The notes beneath the pieces were generated by a model, which worked only from the letters and a program-made list of their open reading frames with translations, did not search any database and had not been told where the DNA came from. The position numbers were made by a program, and so were the translations under genes. Shown here piece by piece: positions 17,737-25,654 of a stretch of 64,000 bases of DNA. This DNA is from UBA7672 sp963738625 (GTDB lineage Bacteria; Pseudomonadota; Alphaproteobacteria; Caulobacterales; Hyphomonadaceae). The stretch covers positions 186,001 through 250,000 of the forward strand of contig CAVTXH010000019.1 of NCBI GenBank assembly GCA_963738625.1, written 5' to 3'. Position 1 is the stretch's first letter. Each line of letters opens with the position of its first letter.

Positions 17737-18204
17737 ATGAGCAAAGCCTTCACCCGCGAAAGCGACGAGGACGGCACGGCCGCGCTGCCGGAGCGCGATG
17801 TCTCGTCCTATCCGAACCTGGTTACCCCGGAAGGTCTTGCCGCCATCGACGGCGAGATCGACCGCCACAGCGGCCTCAAGGCCGCGGTGCTGAAATCGGG
17901 CGACAGGGATGGCCTCGCTCGTGCGGAGCGCGAACTTCGCTACTGGACCGCCCGGCGCAACACGGCGCAGGTCGCCCCGGCCCCGTCGGACAATAACCAG
18001 GTAAAATTCGGCTCGCGCGTCACCATCGTTCGCACCGACGGACGAAGAACGACATGGCGCATCGTCGGCGAAGATGAAGCCGACCTCGCGCACGGGGCGT
18101 TGTCCCACGCGTCGCCCCTGGCCCGCGCTTTGATGGGCAAGCAGGTCGGCGACGCCGTCGAGGCTGGCGCCACCGAAGCGGAGATCGTTGCGATAGATAT
18201 CTAG
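17737..18204 (+). CDS. GreA/GreB-like transcript-cleavage or nucleoside-kinase regulator-type protein
   Basis: 155 residues. The C-terminal half matches the GreA/GreB C-terminal domain (VKFGSRVTIVRTDGRRTTWRIV, then SHASPLARALMGKQVGDAVE). The N-terminal half contains the PEGLAAIDGEIDR coiled-coil opening typical of GreA but is short. Such factors bind in the secondary channel of RNA polymerase; shorter versions (Rnk, GreA-like) have varied effects. It is divergent from coaBC with a 180-base spacer. Whether it rescues backtracked polymerase is not decidable from sequence. Confidence 0.82.
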   Translation: MSKAFTRESDEDGTAALPERDVSSYPNLVTPEGLAAIDGEIDRHSGLKAAVLKSGDRDGLARAERELRYWTARRNTAQVAPAPSDNNQVKFGSRVTIVRTDGRRTTWRIVGEDEADLAHGALSHASPLARALMGKQVGDAVEAGATEAEIVAIDI

Positions 18205-18228
18205 CGCCTCAGGAACGTAGCGCCGCGC

Positions 18229-18681
18229 TCAGGCCTGATTGGTCTTCATGCCGGCGAAGAAGGCCGCTTCCTCCGGCGCGCCGCCCGTTGTTTCGCCGGG
18301 AACGTCTTCGCAGAACTTCACCCAGGATAGTTTCGATTCGAGGCCATACTGTTTTTCGATCGCCGCCAGGTCGGGATCATCAAGCGAGCCTATGGTTACA
18401 TAGATGCGCGCTTCGGGCCGATCGTAGGCGAATGTCAGCGGCGTGCCGCAATCGCGGCAATAGCCTCGCCTCGCAAGGTTGGACGACTGGAAGAAAGCAG
18501 GGCTTCCTCGGGTCCATTCGAGCTTGTCCTTCGCGCATCCGGCGAGTGCCGCGAAGACGCCCCCGGTGGCGCGCTGGCACATACGGCAGTGGCACACGTG
18601 AGGTTTTTCTACCGCCGCCACGTGCATCGCATAGCGTACTGCGCCACACTGGCAGCCGCCGGTTATCGGGGGTGGCTTCAT
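18229..18681 (-). CDS. GFA-family zinc-binding protein
   Basis: 150 residues in the GFA (glutathione-dependent formaldehyde-activating-like) fold. The zinc cysteines follow the family pattern: GGCQCGAVRY, CHCRMCQRATG and YCRDCGTPL. Proteins of this family were named for spontaneous formaldehyde/glutathione chemistry, though a true enzymatic role is doubtful. The gene is single, convergent with the GreA-like gene, and shares no operon partner. Nothing unusual in length or residues. Confidence 0.87.
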   Translation of the reverse strand: MKPPPITGGCQCGAVRYAMHVAAVEKPHVCHCRMCQRATGGVFAALAGCAKDKLEWTRGSPAFFQSSNLARRGYCRDCGTPLTFAYDRPEARIYVTIGSLDDPDLAAIEKQYGLESKLSWVKFCEDVPGETTGGAPEEAAFFAGMKTNQA

Positions 18682-18845
18682 GGACAGTCCTTAAGATTTG
18701 GGGCCGTTCACAGATTGCCATCTTGCGTCTGCCCCCGGTATGGCGGATTTTTCATAGGGGCCGCGAGGGGCCCTTTAGGGACTGATTCAGGCGGTTGGCG
18801 CGTCGCTTGGCTTATGCTGGCATTGCCGATCGAAGGGACGAGAAG

Positions 18846-19193
18846 ATGTTCGGGAAACCCAAACCCGCTAACCTGACGCGTACGCTTGTCGGAGAATGGC
18901 GGGCCGACACGCTCAGCGGGGACGTGCGCGGAGAGATAACGGCGGTATTCAACGCCGACGGCACGTTCACGACGCGCAACAAGATGGAAGTGCGCGGCGT
19001 GCCCGCCGATCCGCTGACGCAGACCGGCCGCTACCGCATCGAGACGCTCGATAAGCAGCGCTTCCGCCTCTACACGATCGACGAGAACGGCTCGCCCGTC
19101 TCGTCCACCGTGCGCACCTTTGTCGACAAGAACACGATGGTGAACGACATCGGCCGCATCACATTCCGCCGCATCGATATCGGCGCGAACTAG
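18846..19193 (+). CDS. Small hypothetical protein, possible lipocalin-like barrel
   Basis: 115 residues from the ATG at 18846 (behind GGGACGAG); the frame is open to 18795. It starts MFGKPKPANLTRTLVGEWRADT, then shows an alternation of short beta-type segments (RGEITAVFNADGTFTTRNK, GRYRIETLDKQRFRLYTID) typical of small lipocalin-like or 'copper resistance-like' barrels that begin with a G-W pair. No signal peptide. The family is not recognised with certainty and no function is assigned. Confidence 0.65.
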   Translation: MFGKPKPANLTRTLVGEWRADTLSGDVRGEITAVFNADGTFTTRNKMEVRGVPADPLTQTGRYRIETLDKQRFRLYTIDENGSPVSSTVRTFVDKNTMVNDIGRITFRRIDIGAN

Positions 19194-19236
19194 AAACAGC
19201 GAACCGGTCAGCGGCTCGCACTCGGGAGGACTGGTC

Positions 19237-19704
19237 ATGAAAGCCGTACTTGCAGCGGTCGCATTCGCGATCGCCGGAACTGCAACTGTCGCTCCCGCCT
19301 TCGCGCAGGAAACCGGCGTGCGCGTGCGTTCGATCCGCGTGCTGGCGACCGACCCGGAAGCGCTCGCGACTTTCTACGCCAAGGCCTTCGGCATGTCGGA
19401 GACGCGCCGGCCCGCCAATTCGGCGACCTTCAAGGAAATCGTGCTCAACTCCGGTTCGACCGCCGATCTCGCGAAGAAGGCGACCACCACGCCGATCGTC
19501 ATCGCCACGCGCGGCAAGGACATGCCGGCCGGCGCCATGGCTGCGCTGATCCTCGAAGTCCCCGACATGGACAAGGCGATCGCCCAGGCGACCGCCGCGG
19601 GCGCGAAGCTCATGCGCCCGGTCGCGAAGTCGGGCGAGGGGCTTTCTTACGCCTTCCTCACCGATCCCGACGGCAACCAGATCGAGCTTCTGCTCAAGCA
19701 GTAG
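19237..19704 (+). CDS. Secreted VOC-family (glyoxalase-like) protein
   Basis: 155 residues with a signal peptide (VAFAIAGTATVAPAFA-QE). The mature part has two beta-alpha-beta-beta-beta halves of a vicinal-oxygen-chelate domain: VRVRSIRVLATDPEALATFYAKAFGM and, at the end, FLTDPDGNQIELLLKQ, which carries the usual metal-ligand glutamate. A periplasmic VOC protein is uncommon; most are cytosolic. The metal site looks only partly conserved, since the first-half ligand His is absent. The substrate is unknown. Confidence 0.8.
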   Translation: MKAVLAAVAFAIAGTATVAPAFAQETGVRVRSIRVLATDPEALATFYAKAFGMSETRRPANSATFKEIVLNSGSTADLAKKATTTPIVIATRGKDMPAGAMAALILEVPDMDKAIAQATAAGAKLMRPVAKSGEGLSYAFLTDPDGNQIELLLKQ

Positions 19705-19720
19705 CCGCGTCTTCGGCAGC

Positions 19721-19747
19721 TTCACCGTCTTCACCGTCTTCACCGCC
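19721..19747. repeat. Tandem 9-bp repeat TTCACCGTC
   Basis: Three consecutive copies at 19721-19729, 19730-19738 and 19739-19747 (the last TTCACCGCC), directly after the VOC gene stop. No gene covers it convincingly. It might be a degraded transcription end or simply slippage-generated; the region to 19970 contains otherwise no hairpin with a T-run. Confidence 0.7.
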
Positions 19748-19970
19748 GTCTTCGCCACGCGCGTCGCCGTCGTCACAGCGACGCGCGGCGCGGCGCCGAT
19801 GCGCACCCGGCGGGTTTGGGGGGATTGTTACTTCGGCGAGAGATGCTTCGGGAGATACTTCGAGAGATTCAGGGGGCCGGCACGGGGCAGGGCCCCTCCC
19901 CAAGCCGCCAAACATGGCTTATCTAGACGCCATCAAATTCGAAGCTGCGGTACGGCCCGAGGAGATCCCC

Positions 19971-21404
19971 ATGCGCGATTACCTGAAATTCTACATCAAC
20001 GGCGCCTGGGTCGATCCGGTCACCCCGCGCACGCTGGAGGTCATCAACCCGGCGAACGAGGAGGCCTACTGCCGCATCTCGCTCGGCTCCAAAGCCGACG
20101 TCGACAAGGCGGTCGCCGCCGCCAAGGCCGCTTTCCCCGCCTTCGCCGCCACGACGAAAGAATACCGCGCCGACCTGCTCGACAAGATCGTCGCCATCTA
20201 CCAGAAGCGCCTCGGCGACATCGCCGGGGCCGTGTCCGAGGAAATGGGCGCGCCGCTGTGGCTGGCTCAGGCGGCGCAGGCGCCCTCGGGCCTCGGCCAC
20301 CTCATGCAGGCCGCCAAATACCTCCGCACGTTCGAGTTCGAGGAGCAGCGCGGCAAGCACCTGATCCGCAAGGAGCCGATCGGCGTCTGCGGTTTCATCA
20401 CGCCGTGGAACTGGCCGCAGAACCAGATCGCCTGCAAGGTCGCGCCCGCGCTCGCCGCCGGCTGCACCATGGTGCTCAAGCCGTCCGAAATCGCGCCGGT
20501 CGATGCGATCATCTTCGCTGAAGTCCTGCATGAAGCCGGCGTGCCGCCGGGCGTGTTCAACCTCGTCAACGGCGACGGCCCCGGCGTCGGCGCCGCGCTC
20601 TCGGCTCACCCGGATGTCGACATGATGTCCTTCACCGGCTCGACCCGCGCCGGCGTGCTGGTCGCGCAGGCGGCCGCCCCCACGGTCAAGCGTGTCGCGC
20701 AGGAACTCGGCGGCAAGTCGGCCAACATCGTGCTCGACGACGCCGACCTGCAGAAGGCCGTGAAGCAGGGCGTCATGCAGATGATGACCAATACCGGCCA
20801 GAGCTGCAACGCGCCCTCGCGCATGTTCGTGCCCCGCGCCAAGAACGAGGAAGCCAAAGCCATCGCCAAGGCGACCGCCGAAGCCGTCAAGGTGCAGGAT
20901 CCGAAAACGGCGGAGAAGGGCGCCATCGGCCCCGTCGTTTCCGAAGCCCAGTGGAACAAGATCCAGGGCCTCATCAAGAAGGGCATCGACGAAGGCGCGA
21001 CACTGGTCGCCGGCGGCCTCGGCCGTCCCGAAGGCCTCAACCGCGGCTACTATGTGAAGCCCACCGTTTTCGCCGACGTGCGCAACGACATGACGATCGC
21101 GGTCGAGGAAATCTTCGGGCCTGTGCTGTGCATGATCCCTTACGATACCGAAGATCAGGCGATCGCCATGGCCAATGACACGGTCTATGGCCTCTCCGGC
21201 TACGTTCAGTCGGCCAGCCAGGAACACGCGCAGAAAGTGGCAAAGCAGCTCCGCACCGGCATGGTCCATATCAACGGCGCCGGCTCCGACCAGACTATGC
21301 CGTTCGGCGGCTTCAAGCAGTCGGGCAATGGCCGCGAATGGGGCGTCGAAGGCATCCACGAATTCCTTGAGACCAAGTCGGTCTTTGGCTTCGCCGCCGC
21401 CTGA
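19971..21404 (+). CDS. NAD(P)-dependent aldehyde dehydrogenase
   Basis: The ATG at 19971 has an AGGAG directly upstream, giving 477 residues; an ATG at 19914 is less likely. Landmarks of the ALDH superfamily: PWNWPQNQ at the cofactor entrance, FTGSTRAG nucleotide loop, catalytic Glu in QELGGKS, and catalytic Cys in NTGQSCNAPSRM, plus the C-terminal PFGGFKQSGNGREWG. It oxidises an aldehyde to the acid in the cytosol; the substrate is open. The SCNAPSR wording is typical of a clade of broad-range ALDHs close to betaine/aliphatic ALDHs. Single gene. Confidence 0.92.
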   Translation: MRDYLKFYINGAWVDPVTPRTLEVINPANEEAYCRISLGSKADVDKAVAAAKAAFPAFAATTKEYRADLLDKIVAIYQKRLGDIAGAVSEEMGAPLWLAQAAQAPSGLGHLMQAAKYLRTFEFEEQRGKHLIRKEPIGVCGFITPWNWPQNQIACKVAPALAAGCTMVLKPSEIAPVDAIIFAEVLHEAGVPPGVFNLVNGDGPGVGAALSAHPDVDMMSFTGSTRAGVLVAQAAAPTVKRVAQELGGKSANIVLDDADLQKAVKQGVMQMMTNTGQSCNAPSRMFVPRAKNEEAKAIAKATAEAVKVQDPKTAEKGAIGPVVSEAQWNKIQGLIKKGIDEGATLVAGGLGRPEGLNRGYYVKPTVFADVRNDMTIAVEEIFGPVLCMIPYDTEDQAIAMANDTVYGLSGYVQSASQEHAQKVAKQLRTGMVHINGAGSDQTMPFGGFKQSGNGREWGVEGIHEFLETKSVFGFAAA

Positions 21405-21440
21405 TCGCCTGATCCGTCAGGCGCGGTACGACGTAAGTCA

Positions 21441-21477
21441 AAAAAAGGGCCGGTTCGCTGCATGCGGCCGGCCCGTT
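21441..21477. terminator. Possible bidirectional terminator hairpin
   Basis: Inverted repeat GGGCCGG (21447-21453) and CCGGCCC (21468-21474) with a 14-base loop, preceded by a run of seven A. Read on the minus strand it ends in seven T. It lies after the aldehyde dehydrogenase stop, so a transcription-end role is likely although the T-run is on the wrong side for that gene. Confidence 0.5.
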
Positions 21478-21545
21478 CCATTGGCGTTCATCTACGGCCC
21501 CCTATCTTTAGACTAGGGAAACTACGACCTCGAGGAGGTTCTCTC

Positions 21546-22073
21546 ATGTTACGCAAGCTGATGGCCGCCGCGATTCTCACCGGCGCGCTCGGCCTCGCCG
21601 CCTGCGAAAGCTACGGCCCCACGCCCTACCAGCCCGGCGGCGGCAACGAACGCGGCTATTCGGAAACGAAGATAGAGGGCGACCGCTATCGGATCTCGTT
21701 CAAGGGCAACTCGATGACCGGCAAGGAAACGGTCGAGAACTATCTGCTCTATCGCGCGGCAGAACTCACACTGCAGAACGGCTACGACAACTTCACCATC
21801 GTCAACCGCGATACCGACAAGGATCGCGACATCCGCGGCTATGGCGGCTACATGGGCACGCGCCTGTCCTACATGTATTTCGTCCCCCGCTATGGCTGGG
21901 TTGGCGCATGGGAGCCGTACTGGACGCCCGAGACCTATCGCGAGATCACGCGCTACGAGGCCTATGCCGAGATCCAGATGTCGCGCGGGCCGAAGGGAAG
22001 CGATCCCAACGCGTTCGATGCGCGCCAAGTCTCGCAGAACCTTGCCGGACTCATTTCGCGCGCGCCTCAATAA
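21546..22073 (+). CDS. CC0125/CC1285-family lipoprotein
   Basis: 175 residues behind GGAGG at 21534-21538. The signal peptide ends in the lipobox LGLAAC, so Cys20 is the lipid site. The mature part matches the conserved family first noted as Caulobacter CC0125/CC1285: a RYRISFKGNSMTGKETVENYLLYRAAELTL core, then DNFTIVNRDTDKDRD and the aromatic-rich tail PRYGWVGAWEPYWTPETY. The family occurs mainly in alphaproteobacteria. No biochemical function is established. Confidence 0.85.
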   Translation: MLRKLMAAAILTGALGLAACESYGPTPYQPGGGNERGYSETKIEGDRYRISFKGNSMTGKETVENYLLYRAAELTLQNGYDNFTIVNRDTDKDRDIRGYGGYMGTRLSYMYFVPRYGWVGAWEPYWTPETYREITRYEAYAEIQMSRGPKGSDPNAFDARQVSQNLAGLISRAPQ

Positions 22074-22250
22074 GGTTGACGCGGACGGGCTTCGCGTCAA
22101 CCTTCGCGACACACAGATGAACGCGCTATCGCCCGGCGCCTCATATCCAGGCACAGGTTAGCACACTCTTGCGTTTTCACCCGTTCGCGCACCTCGCGTG
22201 AACAATCCGCAATTGGCGCCCTGTAAACTAGCTTGCGCTAGCTTGCCTGC

Positions 22251-23210
22251 ATGCCGCCGCGCATTTCGATAGTCATTCCGACTTTCCGCCGTCCCCATCG
22301 CGCGGTCGAAGCTGCGCGATCCGCGCTGGCGCAGGAGTGCGACGCCGCATTCGAAATCGTCCTCGTCGACAACGATCCCGCCGGCGCCGCGCTTCCGAAG
22401 CTGCACGCCGTCGCCGACCGCGCCCGCCGCCATGTCACTGTCGTGCACGAGCCGCGCGCCGGCGTCGCCAACGCACGCAATGCCGGCCTCCGCGCCGCGC
22501 GCGGAGTGTTCATCGCCTTCCTCGACGACGACGAGATTGCATCGGAACGCTGGCTCGCCGAACTCATCCGCGTGCAGGCGGATACGAAAGCCGACGTCGT
22601 GTTCGGACCCGTCAGCACGCGCCTGTCCAGGATCCCGCACCGCCACGTCGATTTCTTCCACGACTTCTTCGCCCGCGATCCGCATCACGCCGAAGGCCTC
22701 ATCAAGACATTCTATGGCTGCGGCTCCAGCCTCGTGCGCCGCGACGCCCTGCCGTCGGCCGAGCCCTTCCACGCCGACCGCAACGAGACCGGCGGCGAGG
22801 ACGATCTCCTGTTCCAGACCATGAACGCCAAAGGCGCCCGCTTCGCCTGGGCGCCGAGCGCCTATGTCTGGGAAACGCCCGAACCTTCGTGCGTCACCCT
22901 TGGCTACACGCTGAAACGCGCCTTCGCGAACGGGCAGAGGCCCGCCGCCAAGGCGTGGACCGGAAAGCGCCGCAGGCTCGGCACTGTTCTCTATTCCATG
23001 CTCGCCGGCCTCGCCCAGACGCTCGCCCTCGGCCCCGTCGCGCTCGCGTCTTTCCTTGCGCGCACCGAACGGCGCGCCTTTGCCTATCGCCGCTTTGTCG
23101 AAGGCCTCGGCAGGCTGTTCTGGTTCCCGATGATCAGGCTGCGTTTCTACGGCGCCGCACGCCTGCCGAAAGCCGAGCGCATCGCGCCGGCAAGGCCCGC
23201 CGCCGCTTAG
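22251..23210 (+). CDS. Family 2 glycosyltransferase
   Basis: 319 residues. The GT-A opening RISIVIPTFRRPHRAVEA and the metal-binding DDDE (AFLDDDEIASERW) are standard for GT2 enzymes. A later FYGCGSSLVRR and GGEDDLLF segment supplies the acceptor-site motif. Residues about 245-270 are hydrophobic (VLYSMLAGLAQTLALGPVALASFL), so the enzyme may associate with the membrane. It has no other glycan gene next to it, so the polysaccharide or lipid it serves is unknown. Preceded by a short CTAGCTTG-type repeat at about 22,226-22,243. Confidence 0.87.
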   Translation: MPPRISIVIPTFRRPHRAVEAARSALAQECDAAFEIVLVDNDPAGAALPKLHAVADRARRHVTVVHEPRAGVANARNAGLRAARGVFIAFLDDDEIASERWLAELIRVQADTKADVVFGPVSTRLSRIPHRHVDFFHDFFARDPHHAEGLIKTFYGCGSSLVRRDALPSAEPFHADRNETGGEDDLLFQTMNAKGARFAWAPSAYVWETPEPSCVTLGYTLKRAFANGQRPAAKAWTGKRRRLGTVLYSMLAGLAQTLALGPVALASFLARTERRAFAYRRFVEGLGRLFWFPMIRLRFYGAARLPKAERIAPARPAAA

Positions 23211-23219
23211 GCCCGCCGC

Positions 23220-24179
23220 CTAGGCGCAATCGCCCCCGGCGCAGTCCTCGCCTTCGATCTCGATCGTCGCATGGCCGATGCCGTGCTTGTCGCGCAGGCG
23301 CTCCTTGATGCGCGCGACCACGCCCGGCCCTGTGGCCGCCTCCGCCACCCGCGCATGCAGCGTCATCATCGACCGCTGCCCGTCCAGCGACCACAGGTGC
23401 GCGTGGTGGATGTCGACCACGCCCTCGATGTGATCGGCAAGGTCGTGCGTCACCGCATCGAGGTCGACATGGCTCGGCGCGCCTTCAAGCAGGATATGTC
23501 CGCTCTCCGCCGTCAGCGTCCAGGCCGAGCGCAGGATGATCAGGGCGACGACCACCGAGAGAATCGGATCGGCCTCTGTCCATCCCGTCGTCATGATGAT
23601 CAGCGCCGCCGCGATTGCCGCGACCGACCCGAGAAGGTCTCCCGCCACATGGAGCAGGGCGCCGCGCACGTTGAGATTGCTGCGGTCCGCCCCGTGCAGA
23701 ACCGCGAACGACAGGATGTTGACCACCAGACCCGCGCTCGCGACCCACAGCATCATGCCCGGCTGGATCGGATGGGGATGGCTCAGCCGCACGATCGCCT
23801 CGACCACGATCCACAGCGCGATCGCGAACAGCGTGAGGCCGTTGACGAACGCCGCCAGCACCGGAAAGCGCCTGAAGCCGAATGTGCGGCGCGAATCCGC
23901 CGGCCGCCGCGCCATCCGGAAGCCCACCCACGCCAGCGTCAGGCTGCCGAAGTCCGACAGCATGTGTCCCGCATCCGCGATCAGCGCCAGCGACCCGGCG
24001 AGTATGCCGCCCACAAGCTCGACGCCCATGAACCCGCCGGTCAACAGCGCCGCGATGGCGATCCGGCTCTCGTTCTTCTCGTCATTGTCGTGATGGTGGC
24101 CGTGCGCGCGGTCATGCGCATGCGCATGCGTATGGTCCTGCGCGTGTGCATCCGCCGTGTGGGCATGATCGTGAGCCAT
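23220..24179 (-). CDS. Cation diffusion facilitator (zinc/cobalt/cadmium exporter)
   Basis: Starting at the ATG 24179 (AGGTG upstream; a GTG at 24188 is also possible) gives 319 residues. Six transmembrane helices with the metal-site HxxxD pairs DAGHMLSD (TM2) and HVAGDLLGS (TM5), and a C-terminal cytosolic domain. The N-terminus is strongly histidine-rich (HDHAHTADAHAQDHTHAH), a metal-collecting tail. This is the CzcD/ZitB-type layout. The protein exports divalent cations in exchange for protons. No metalloregulator is adjacent. Confidence 0.92.
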   Translation of the reverse strand: MAHDHAHTADAHAQDHTHAHAHDRAHGHHHDNDEKNESRIAIAALLTGGFMGVELVGGILAGSLALIADAGHMLSDFGSLTLAWVGFRMARRPADSRRTFGFRRFPVLAAFVNGLTLFAIALWIVVEAIVRLSHPHPIQPGMMLWVASAGLVVNILSFAVLHGADRSNLNVRGALLHVAGDLLGSVAAIAAALIIMTTGWTEADPILSVVVALIILRSAWTLTAESGHILLEGAPSHVDLDAVTHDLADHIEGVVDIHHAHLWSLDGQRSMMTLHARVAEAATGPGVVARIKERLRDKHGIGHATIEIEGEDCAGGDCA

Positions 24180-24280
24180 CCGCGTCACCTAAGCCGCGCG
24201 GCGACTCAAATCAAATGAATACAATGGTATGATATATCGCTGCGCTAACGCCGTGACATGCATCGCAGCGGGAAACGATC

Positions 24281-24354
24281 TGGAAGGACGGGCGGGAATC
24301 GAACCCGCTGTCTTCGGTTTGCGCACCGCCGCCTCGCCGTTTGGCTTCCCTCCT
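24281..24354 (-). tRNA. Degenerate tRNA-Cys-like sequence
   Basis: Read on the minus strand, a 74-base cloverleaf-like sequence ends in an encoded TCCA. The discriminator T before CCA is the tRNA-Cys hallmark. The T arm is perfect (GCGGG, loop TTCGATT, CCCGC). The acceptor pairs six of seven (a G-G clash at position 5), position 8 is A instead of T, and the anticodon arm is CGGT - six-base loop GCGCAA - ACCG, one base short and without the CTGCAAA loop of tRNA-Cys. It is probably a decayed copy; an alternative 5' half at 24,383 (AGGACGC) pairs equally well with the 3' acceptor. Confidence 0.5.
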
Positions 24355-24402
24355 GAAGAATTGCGTCCCGCAGATGGCGTCCTGAAGATCGCTTGCTTGA
24401 GA

Positions 24403-24478
24403 TGGCGAACCGGGTGGGAGTCGAACCCACGCATGACGGGTTAAAGGCCCGTTGCCTTTGCCTCTTGGCGACCGGTTC
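24403..24478 (-). tRNA. tRNA with anticodon TTT in frame and unusual C33
   Basis: A 76-base cloverleaf with all stems intact: acceptor GAACCGG/CCGGTTC, discriminator G, encoded CCA; D stem GCC/GGC; anticodon stem ACGGG/CCCGT; T arm GTGGG-TTCGACT-CCCAC. The anticodon loop is CCTTTAA, so position 33 is C rather than the near-universal T and the anticodon is TTT (Lys codons). The D stem (GCCAAG...AAGGC) and G73 resemble tRNA-Gln more than tRNA-Lys, so identity by synthetase could differ from the anticodon. It may be real but atypical. Confidence 0.7.
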
Positions 24479-24492
24479 ACGGCTCTTTTCGC

Positions 24493-24568
24493 TGGCTCCT
24501 GCGGCTGGACTCGAACCAGCGACATCCGCGTTAACAGCGCGGCGATTCTACCGCTGAACTACGCAGGA
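24493..24568 (-). tRNA. tRNA-Asn(GTT)
   Basis: A canonical 76-base tRNA on the minus strand with encoded GCCA. Acceptor TCCTGCG/CGCAGGA, D arm GTTC-AGCGGTA-GAAT, anticodon stem CCGCG/CGCGG with loop CTGTTAA (T33, anticodon GTT), T arm GCTGG-TTCGAGT-CCAGC. It decodes AAC/AAT. It is the only fully normal member of this cluster. Confidence 0.93.
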
Positions 24569-24599
24569 CAAGCGTTGGATGAATTGGCGTTGGATGGAT

Positions 24600-24674
24600 T
24601 GATGCTTGGGAGAGGAAGCGAACAACGGCGTTCCGGACTTCAGACAGACGCTCTCGTCACCGGGCTACCCAAGC
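24600..24674 (-). tRNA. tRNA-Phe-like remnant (anticodon GAA)
   Basis: On the minus strand a perfect seven-pair acceptor (GCTTGGG/CCCAAGC) is followed by A and TCA in place of CCA. Between them lie a D-arm-like TAGCCC...GAGC, and an anticodon arm with loop CTGAAGT (T33, GAA = Phe), but the anticodon stem has a T-C clash and the T arm (CGTTG-TTCGCTT-CCTCT) cannot pair. It looks like a decayed tRNA-Phe, or a chance fold; weakly supported. Confidence 0.35.
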
Positions 24675-24731
24675 GGGCAGTCAGTTACACTTTCGAGTGC
24701 GTTTGAGTCGAAGCGTTGTCATGGCGGTGCA

Positions 24732-24758
24732 TGTATACGGAGCGGGCGGCTTTTTCAA
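24732..24758 (-). promoter_or_regulatory. Possible promoter for the tRNA cluster
   Basis: On the minus strand TTGAAA (24753-24758) is followed after 15 bases by TATACA (24732-24737), a reasonable sigma-70-like pair with a spacer two bases short of ideal, about 60 bases upstream of the first tRNA-like element. No gene lies between 24,680 and 24,930. Confidence 0.35.
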
Positions 24759-24934
24759 GGCGCGGCCGCCGATAGTAGTATCGGTTGAAATGCTGATGGA
24801 GACACTGAACGTTCCAAAGCAGAGTCAAAGCCATCGCTCACACAGAGGGGCGCGCGTAGCGGACGCTTGTCGCCATCAAAGCACTCGCGTGTCACGGGGA
24901 TAGCCCGGTCAAGACATCCAAACAGGCCGGCTTT

Positions 24935-25654
24935 TCAGGCCTTCGTCCTGAACCACCCCGTCAGCGACACCCGGCCCTTGGGCGCGAAGTTCGACACCTG
25001 GCTGACGTGATGGGGAGTCGGCACCTTGAAGACCGACAGCGCGTTGAAGCGCGGCGTGAAGCTGCGCGTGACGCCGCCACGTCCGTCCAGGAATTGCAGC
25101 TGCCCGCCCCAGGCGGGTGACCAGCCGTCGGTCAGCCCGAGCACATAGGCCAGCTTCCGGTTCTTTTGGGGCGCATCGTCGGTATGGGTGGTGAGGAAGT
25201 GACCGGCCGAGTAGCGCGTCGCCTGCATGTCGCAGAAATCGGTCGCTTCGCCGGTGACCGTCTCAAGGAAGCCGCGCACGGCCTCGCTGTTCATCGTCTG
25301 GTAGACCGCCTTCAGCATACCGTGATCAAGACCGCCCGCTTCGGCTATGTCGGTCACAGGCCAGTTCTCGTAGAGATACTGGAACCCGTGGGCGGCTTGT
25401 TTCTTGACCTCTTCGCGTATGGCCGCCAGCCGATCCTCGCCAAGCGCTGCGAGGTGAGCCGCGGTCAGGTCGACATGCCGCGTCCCGCTGTTCAGCACCA
25501 GCCGCCAGTCGAGTCCATTGAGGCTCTCCGCCAGCTCCTTCGCATCTGGCGGTTCGAGAAAATCCTCGATCTGCAGCCGGCCGGCTTCGGCAAAACGTTT
25601 CGAAAGCGCATGGGCGTCTAGACGCGAATTGAGGCGGAGCAGGCGCATCAGCAT
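24935..25654 (-). CDS. 2-oxoglutarate/Fe(II)-dependent oxygenase (prolyl-4-hydroxylase-like)
   Basis: 239 residues. The double-stranded beta-helix iron site is complete: His157 and Asp159 in THTDDAPQ, a distal His at 215/216 in TPHHVSQV, and Arg228 in KGRVSLTGWF for 2-oxoglutarate. The wording FLTTHTDD and WGGQLQFLD resembles Tpa1/Ofd1-type prolyl hydroxylases that act on ribosomal or translation factors in eukaryotes and some bacteria. It is the first gene after the tRNA cluster, but no direct link is shown. Substrate unknown. Confidence 0.88.
   Translation of the reverse strand: MLMRLLRLNSRLDAHALSKRFAEAGRLQIEDFLEPPDAKELAESLNGLDWRLVLNSGTRHVDLTAAHLAALGEDRLAAIREEVKKQAAHGFQYLYENWPVTDIAEAGGLDHGMLKAVYQTMNSEAVRGFLETVTGEATDFCDMQATRYSAGHFLTTHTDDAPQKNRKLAYVLGLTDGWSPAWGGQLQFLDGRGGVTRSFTPRFNALSVFKVPTPHHVSQVSNFAPKGRVSLTGWFRTKA

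Noticed and set aside
17557..18108. N-terminal extension of the coaBC frame
   Set aside because: Overlaps the GreA-like gene on the other strand and has no CoaBC similarity; the TTG at 17556 fits the family start.
19159..19806. Lys/Thr-rich minus-strand frame with KTVKTVK repeats
   Set aside because: It arises from the TTCACCGTC repeats and then runs antisense through the VOC gene; no Shine-Dalgarno or family.
24700..24930. Further tRNA-like sequences beyond the cluster
   Set aside because: No acceptor stem or T loop could be paired; only a possible promoter was kept.
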